Part shown: in pieces, positions 13,984-17,883 of the stretch
Numbering within the stretch: the stretch's first letter is position 1
Layout: each line of letters begins with the position of its first letter
Assembly (NCBI GenBank): GCA_945866245.1
Contig: CAMBGW010000013.1
Location: 1-17,883 of the forward strand
Length of the DNA: 17,883 nt
Reading direction: 5' to 3'
Source of the DNA: Verrucomicrobia subdivision 6 bacterium
GTDB taxonomy: Bacteria > Verrucomicrobiota > Verrucomicrobiia > Methylacidiphilales > Verrucolacustridaceae
Program-made: the position numbers and the translations under genes
The notes under the pieces: model-generated
The model's database searches: none
What the model saw: the letters and a program-made list of their open reading frames with translations, nothing else
What the model was told of the DNA's origin: nothing

Positions 13984-15375
13984 CTAACGGGCGCCACGGC
14001 CGAAGAGGACGGCAGGGATGGTGCGCAGGAGGATCTGGAAATCGAGCAGGAGGGACCACTGGTCGATATATTCAAGGTCAAGTCGGACCCAATCGGAGAA
14101 GTCGTTCACATCATTTCTGCCCGATATTTGCCAGAGGCAGGTCATGCCTGGGGCAACGCTCAAGCGGCGGCGCTGGTTATTTGCAGTCATGGCGAGGGTC
14201 TCGTAAGTCGGCAGGGGACGAGGGCCGACAAGGCTCATTTGCCCAAAGAGAACATTAAAAAGTTGGGGGAGTTCATCGAGCGAGGTGAAGCGAAGGAAGT
14301 TACCCACCTTGGTAACACGCGGATCTTTTTTAATCTTAAAGACAGGGCCACTCATCTCATTAAGAGCTTTGAGCTCGGCTTGTTGCATTTCGGCATCACT
14401 CACCATGGTGCGAAACTTGTACATGGTGAAAGGGGCCCCGTGTCGACCGCTACGCTTTTGTCGGAAAATGGATGATCCAGGGGACTCTAAGCGAATCGCG
14501 ATAGAAATGATCAGTAGGATTGGGAATAGCAGTATGAGTAAGAGGGCACTGGCGAGGCGATCGAAGATAACTTTCAGAACCGATTGCCATATCCCAGCCC
14601 GAGTGGTTCGGAAGACCAGAAGGTTTTGATCGAGAACCTCCTCAAAGTGAGCCTGAGCAATTTTGGCTCCAACAAATTCTGTGCTGAGCCATGCTTCAAC
14701 ACCTTCTTCTTCGCATGCTTGGATCGCTTGGGTCGCCCAAGGAAGGTTTGTCGAGCTAACATCAAAAAGGACGATTCCTGCCGACTCGTCGTGCAGAGAT
14801 TGCACAAAGGCGGCCATGGAAATCTTGGAGGGGTCTAGGTAACAAGCGACGCGAATGCCAGAGCCAGACTGCATTAAGAGATCGGGCCAGCGGCGAGTTC
14901 CGAATGCTGTGTCGGCGACTAAAATTAGATTGGTGGAGTATTCATTTTTGTTTCGGCGTAGCTGTTGAAGCTTCTCCAGCAAGGATTGGCGCAAATAGAG
15001 GAGCAGAGTGAGGATGGGAACAAAAAGCAGGAAGACCAATCGACTGGGGCTTTCCTTAAAGAAAAAGATGAGAGAGACGGCTAAGAGAAAGAGAACGAGG
15101 GCTACTTCCAGAAGGGAGGCAACTCGGCCAGAGCCGCTGAGGGCCAGATGGCGGTAAAAGCCCCGCCGCTCCAGCACAATTGGTGCGGCAAAGGCCATGA
15201 GAATGGCGTAAGGGAGGTAGATTAGGCCCTGACCAATTTCGCGAGATTCTAGGGGCACAGCAACTGGCAGAAAATAGAATCGAATCCAATACGCCAGAGC
15301 GATGGAGATAAAAGCAAGGAGTCCATCAGCAATCTGCAGCGCAACGCGAGAGTGGCGGTGATGGTTGAAAAACAT
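13984..15375 (-). CDS. Polyprenyl-phosphate hexose-1-phosphate transferase (bacterial sugar transferase)
   Basis: Membrane enzyme that transfers a sugar 1-phosphate from a nucleotide sugar to undecaprenyl phosphate, the priming step of exopolysaccharide, O-antigen or capsule assembly (WcaJ/WbaP/ExoY class). Four N-terminal hydrophobic helices (about residues 11-30, 48-68, 86-106, 110-130) are followed by a Rossmann-like soluble region, a fifth hydrophobic helix (272-294) and the catalytic domain: FRQKRSGRHG (304-313), YKFRTM (319-324), DELPQLFNVLFGQMSLVGPRP with the Asp-Glu pair at 367-368, and PGMTCLWQISGR (409-420). ATG at 15375 (463 residues) is preferred to an upstream TTG at 15414 that would overlap the previous gene. 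No other polysaccharide gene is in the window. Confidence 0.92.
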   Translation of the reverse strand: MFFNHHRHSRVALQIADGLLAFISIALAYWIRFYFLPVAVPLESREIGQGLIYLPYAILMAFAAPIVLERRGFYRHLALSGSGRVASLLEVALVLFLLAVSLIFFFKESPSRLVFLLFVPILTLLLYLRQSLLEKLQQLRRNKNEYSTNLILVADTAFGTRRWPDLLMQSGSGIRVACYLDPSKISMAAFVQSLHDESAGIVLFDVSSTNLPWATQAIQACEEEGVEAWLSTEFVGAKIAQAHFEEVLDQNLLVFRTTRAGIWQSVLKVIFDRLASALLLILLFPILLIISIAIRLESPGSSIFRQKRSGRHGAPFTMYKFRTMVSDAEMQQAELKALNEMSGPVFKIKKDPRVTKVGNFLRFTSLDELPQLFNVLFGQMSLVGPRPLPTYETLAMTANNQRRRLSVAPGMTCLWQISGRNDVNDFSDWVRLDLEYIDQWSLLLDFQILLRTIPAVLFGRGAR

Positions 15376-15383
15376 TGGGTTTG

Positions 15384-16880
15384 TTACTCTGCACGATTTG
15401 AGAGAATTCGCCAAGAGGGGGGAAGGGTGCGGTTGAGATCAGTGGCCAGAGTGGTGGGGCCACCCTTTTGGAGAGCTAGATCAGATGCGAGCCCGTGCCA
15501 TAAAACGGCGAGGCGGGCTGAGTCGAAAGGAGGGTACCCAAGTGCAAGAAGTCCGCCGAGGATGCCTGAGAGGAGGTCTCCCATGCCCGCGGTAGCTTGG
15601 GCTGGTCCACCCGTGCTGTTGAAGCTGAATGGATGTTCGTTGGTGGCGATGAGAGTGTGGGGGCCTTTGGCGATGAGAAGAGTGTGAGGAAACTTTGCCA
15701 GCCATTCGCGAGCCGCATCGGCCCGGTCCTCGACTGCTTTTTCAAGCATCCGAGAGAACTCTCCTGCATGTGGAGTCAGAAGAGTTGGGCCGGTCGCCGA
15801 TTTGAGAATTTCTGGTCGGCGGGCAACAATTTCAAGAGCACCTGCATCGAGAACGATTGGCACCTTTGTTCTGGGCAGGAGTTGAGTAAGAAAACTTTCC
15901 AAAACGGTAGTGGGGGGGAGTCCAGGACCGATGACAAGAGCAGATGCGCCTTGAAGAAATGCATCCACCTGGGGAGCTTGGCCCGGGTCGAGTGAATGAA
16001 GGAGAAGCTCCGGCAGGGTAGGGGAAATAGAATCGGGTATCGGGCGGTTTGAAAAAAGACGGACGTATCCTGCACCGGAGCGAAGTGAGCCAAGGGAGGT
16101 TAAGGAGGCGGCGCCAGGAAACTCGGCAGAGCCAGCCCAAAGATGGACGACCCCTGCCGAGCGTTTGTGTGCATTGGCGGGACGCGAGCGAATGATGGAG
16201 TGGGCCTCGGAGGGTAGGAAAAAATCGGAACTGATTTTGGGTAGCGGGGTGGCAAAATCGATCGGTATTCCTCGGAGTTGACCTACGAAGGGTAGGGCGG
16301 AATCACGGAGGCAACCTGTTTTTACAGAACCAAGGGCGAGGGTCAGATCTGCTGGGAAAGTTGGACCAGGAGTGGCGCCCGTGACGGGATGAAGACCTGA
16401 AGGAATATCAATGGCCACATAGAGATCGGAGCCTCTCTTCTCCCGCAAAATCCAAGAGAGAATTCCTGCTTCGGTCGGACGAGCAGGAGGGGTAGCACCT
16501 AGGCCGAGAAGACCATCGATGACGAGACGTGGGGCCTTTGTTTTTAAGAAACGGGAGGGCTTGGCAGGCCAGATGAGAGCTTTTTTCCAATGTTTCGATT
16601 TCACACGTGAGTCGGGGTGAATCCGGCGACCGGGAGGGCGGGAGAGAAGAAAATCTACATTCCAGCCTAACTCCTTCAGCTCCATTCCAAGAAGTAGGGC
16701 ATCGTTTCCATTATGACCTGGACCGATGAGGATGAGAGCTGTGCTGGGCTTGGGAAGAAAAGGGGTAAGCTCGCGAAGGCATCCGCTGACGGCCTGGCGC
16801 ATTAGATCCTTGATGCGATCCCCCGCTTGGAGGCTTTTTTCCTCCCAAGTGCGTGCAACGATCGGGGGAAGGACGATCAT
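15384..16880 (-). CDS. nnrD: Bifunctional NAD(P)HX epimerase / ADP-dependent NAD(P)HX dehydratase
   Basis: Repairs hydrated NADH and NADPH: the N-terminal NnrE domain epimerises, and the C-terminal NnrD domain dehydrates at the expense of ADP. From the ATG at 16880 it has 498 residues, normal for the fusion. NnrE: GPGHNGNDALLLG (residues 53-65), IDGLLGLG (121-128) and AIDIPSGL (156-163). NnrD: GSAEFPGAASLTSLGSLRSG (250-269), LDAGALE (344-350), LLTPHAGEFSRML (367-379) and the GMGD catalytic loop with D435. The usual NNGGDG of the epimerase reads HNGNDA here, so epimerase fitness is less certain than dehydratase fitness. An in-frame upstream extension exists but overlaps acpS; the ATGA overlap with acpS marks the start. 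Confidence 0.93.
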   Translation of the reverse strand: MIVLPPIVARTWEEKSLQAGDRIKDLMRQAVSGCLRELTPFLPKPSTALILIGPGHNGNDALLLGMELKELGWNVDFLLSRPPGRRIHPDSRVKSKHWKKALIWPAKPSRFLKTKAPRLVIDGLLGLGATPPARPTEAGILSWILREKRGSDLYVAIDIPSGLHPVTGATPGPTFPADLTLALGSVKTGCLRDSALPFVGQLRGIPIDFATPLPKISSDFFLPSEAHSIIRSRPANAHKRSAGVVHLWAGSAEFPGAASLTSLGSLRSGAGYVRLFSNRPIPDSISPTLPELLLHSLDPGQAPQVDAFLQGASALVIGPGLPPTTVLESFLTQLLPRTKVPIVLDAGALEIVARRPEILKSATGPTLLTPHAGEFSRMLEKAVEDRADAAREWLAKFPHTLLIAKGPHTLIATNEHPFSFNSTGGPAQATAGMGDLLSGILGGLLALGYPPFDSARLAVLWHGLASDLALQKGGPTTLATDLNRTLPPSWRILSNRAE

Positions 16881-17269
16881 GGTCCGATGAGAATGACGGT
16901 TGCGGCAGAGTGGGTTCGGGTGTGGGTTAGGGTGACGAGCGAACGGGTGACACCTCGAGTCTGAGCAAGCGTGGCGCCGGCATGATGAAAGCGGAGAAAA
17001 GGTTCTCCCGTAGAGCGACGACAAACTTCCAAACCAAGCCAGGGCAAGGATTCGCCAATTCCCGTGCCGAAAGCTTTCGAGGCGGCTTCCTTTGCGGCAA
17101 AACGTGCGGCGAGTGGGAGGGCGGGGCGGGATTGAGTGCGGGCGTACTCGATTTCCGAGGGGTGAAAAATCTTTTCGAGGAATCGATCCCCAAAGCGGTC
17201 CAAGGATTGTTGAATTCGGTCAATTTCGACCAGATCCATGCCGAGCCCGAGGATTTGCTCGTGGTTCAT
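16877..17269 (-). CDS. acpS: Holo-[acyl-carrier-protein] synthase
   Basis: Transfers 4'-phosphopantetheine from CoA to apo-ACP, switching on fatty acid synthesis. At 130 residues it is typical. The N-terminal LGLGMDLVEIDRI has the magnesium Asp at residue 12, and ARFAAKEAASKAFGTGIG (55-72) has the conserved Glu at 61 and Lys at 65. The ATG overlaps the pdxJ stop (ATGA), and its own stop overlaps the start of the nnrE/nnrD fusion, so the three genes are translationally coupled. pdxJ-acpS-nnrD is a widespread bacterial arrangement. Confidence 0.96.
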   Translation of the reverse strand: MNHEQILGLGMDLVEIDRIQQSLDRFGDRFLEKIFHPSEIEYARTQSRPALPLAARFAAKEAASKAFGTGIGESLPWLGLEVCRRSTGEPFLRFHHAGATLAQTRGVTRSLVTLTHTRTHSAATVILIGP

Positions 17270-17883
17270 TTCTTTGAGATGGCTTGTAGGAAATCGCGAA
17301 CGCTTTGGCTGAGGCCAACTTGGAGGGCGTGGGTCACGAGAGAGTGGCCGATATTGAGAGTGTGGAGGTGAGGTAGTGGAAGGAGATCGGAAAGATTGGA
17401 GAGGCGAAGACCGTGGCCTGCGTTGACTTGGATTTTTAGGCGGTGGGCTTCTTCAGCAGCTAATTTGAGTTTGGCAAAGGCGGCGGGACGCTGGGCGGGG
17501 GGAGAGTCGGCAAAGCGACCGGTGTGGAGTTCGACAACGGGGGCTTGGAGGGATGCGGCGGCTTTGATTTGATGGAGGTCGGGGTCGAGAAAGAGGCTGG
17601 TGAGAATTTTCGCTTGGTTGAGTTTTTCGATGATGGGGCGGAGGGTGTTGATTTGGGTGGCGGCATCGAGACCGCCCTCGGTGGTGACTTCCGCACGGTT
17701 TTCTGGGACGAGGCAGACCTCGGCTGGCTTGAGGCGAAGGGCAAAATCGAGCATGGCGGGGGTGGCGGCCATTTCGAGGTTGAGCTTTTCGCGGCATTCT
17801 CGGCCGAGTCGGAGAACGTCATCGTCTTGGATGTGGCGACGATCTTCGCGGAGGTGGACGGTGATCGAGTGGGCCCCGACGCT
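17266..17883 (-). CDS. pdxJ: Pyridoxine 5'-phosphate synthase (PdxJ), 5' end outside window
   Basis: Condenses 3-amino-2-oxopropyl phosphate with deoxyxylulose 5-phosphate to pyridoxine 5'-phosphate (DXP-dependent vitamin B6 route). The frame is open to the right edge and reads GAHSITVHLREDRRHIQ there, so the start and roughly 35-45 N-terminal residues lie outside. Further TIM-barrel motifs: NLEMAAT, CLVPENRAEVTTEGGLD, SLFLDPD, VELHTGRFAD, VNAGHGLRLSN and LNIGHSLVTHAL. An internal ATG at 17772 would discard the conserved phosphate-binding arm and should not be used as the start. It is the first gene seen in the leftward operon. Confidence 0.95.
   Translation of the reverse strand, partial: SVGAHSITVHLREDRRHIQDDDVLRLGRECREKLNLEMAATPAMLDFALRLKPAEVCLVPENRAEVTTEGGLDAATQINTLRPIIEKLNQAKILTSLFLDPDLHQIKAAASLQAPVVELHTGRFADSPPAQRPAAFAKLKLAAEEAHRLKIQVNAGHGLRLSNLSDLLPLPHLHTLNIGHSLVTHALQVGLSQSVRDFLQAISKK

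Noticed and set aside
1..17883. A novel defence, secretion or mobile system hidden in the window
   Set aside because: Every substantial frame is accounted for by known housekeeping or transport families; there are no integrase, transposase, toxin-antitoxin, CRISPR or phage-like genes and no tRNA-associated attachment site.

Overview
This is a gene-dense, bacterial, entirely housekeeping-looking chromosomal window. It carries 18 protein genes, two of them cut by the window edges. I see no tRNA or rRNA, no insertion sequence, no CRISPR array and no prophage gene. No stretch without a gene exceeds 80 bases. The organism is probably a member of the Verrucomicrobiota or a relative in the PVC group. 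This rests on my memory of gene order (pdxJ-acpS-nnrE/nnrD, and alaS/ribBA/ribH/nusB), on a COG1579-type zinc-ribbon coiled-coil protein and on moderate-to-high GC; it is inference, not proof. The + strand is G-rich over C throughout, whichever strand is coding, so + is probably the leading replication strand.

Region 1 (1-6833, + strand) is one tightly packed block: alaS (5' end missing), ribBA, ribH, nusB, ribD, ribE and a zinc-ribbon coiled-coil gene. Most junctions overlap by 4-11 bases. It supplies nearly the whole riboflavin pathway from GTP and ribulose 5-phosphate (only the phosphatase step is absent), together with alanyl-tRNA synthetase and the antitermination factor NusB. ribD contains a 32-base near-perfect palindrome in its coding sequence.

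Region 2 (6841-9537, - strand) is a small transport cluster read leftward. It holds a cation-diffusion-facilitator-like protein with lysine in both canonical metal-site helices, a LeuT-like sodium:amino acid symporter, and a 54-residue single-helix protein whose start overlaps the symporter stop.

Region 3 (9580-12097, + strand) has a cyclic-nucleotide-binding-domain protein followed by the alpha and beta subunits of a thiamine-diphosphate 2-oxoacid dehydrogenase E1. No E2 or E3 gene is in the window.

Region 4 (12100-17883, - strand, read leftward) is pdxJ (5' end missing), acpS, fused nnrE/nnrD, a polyprenyl-phosphate sugar-phosphate transferase, rlmN and prmA. These cover vitamin B6 synthesis, acyl carrier protein activation, NAD(P)HX repair, initiation of a surface polysaccharide, and ribosome/tRNA modification. 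The two convergent junctions (6833/6841 and 12097/12100) have only 7 and 2 bases between stop codons.
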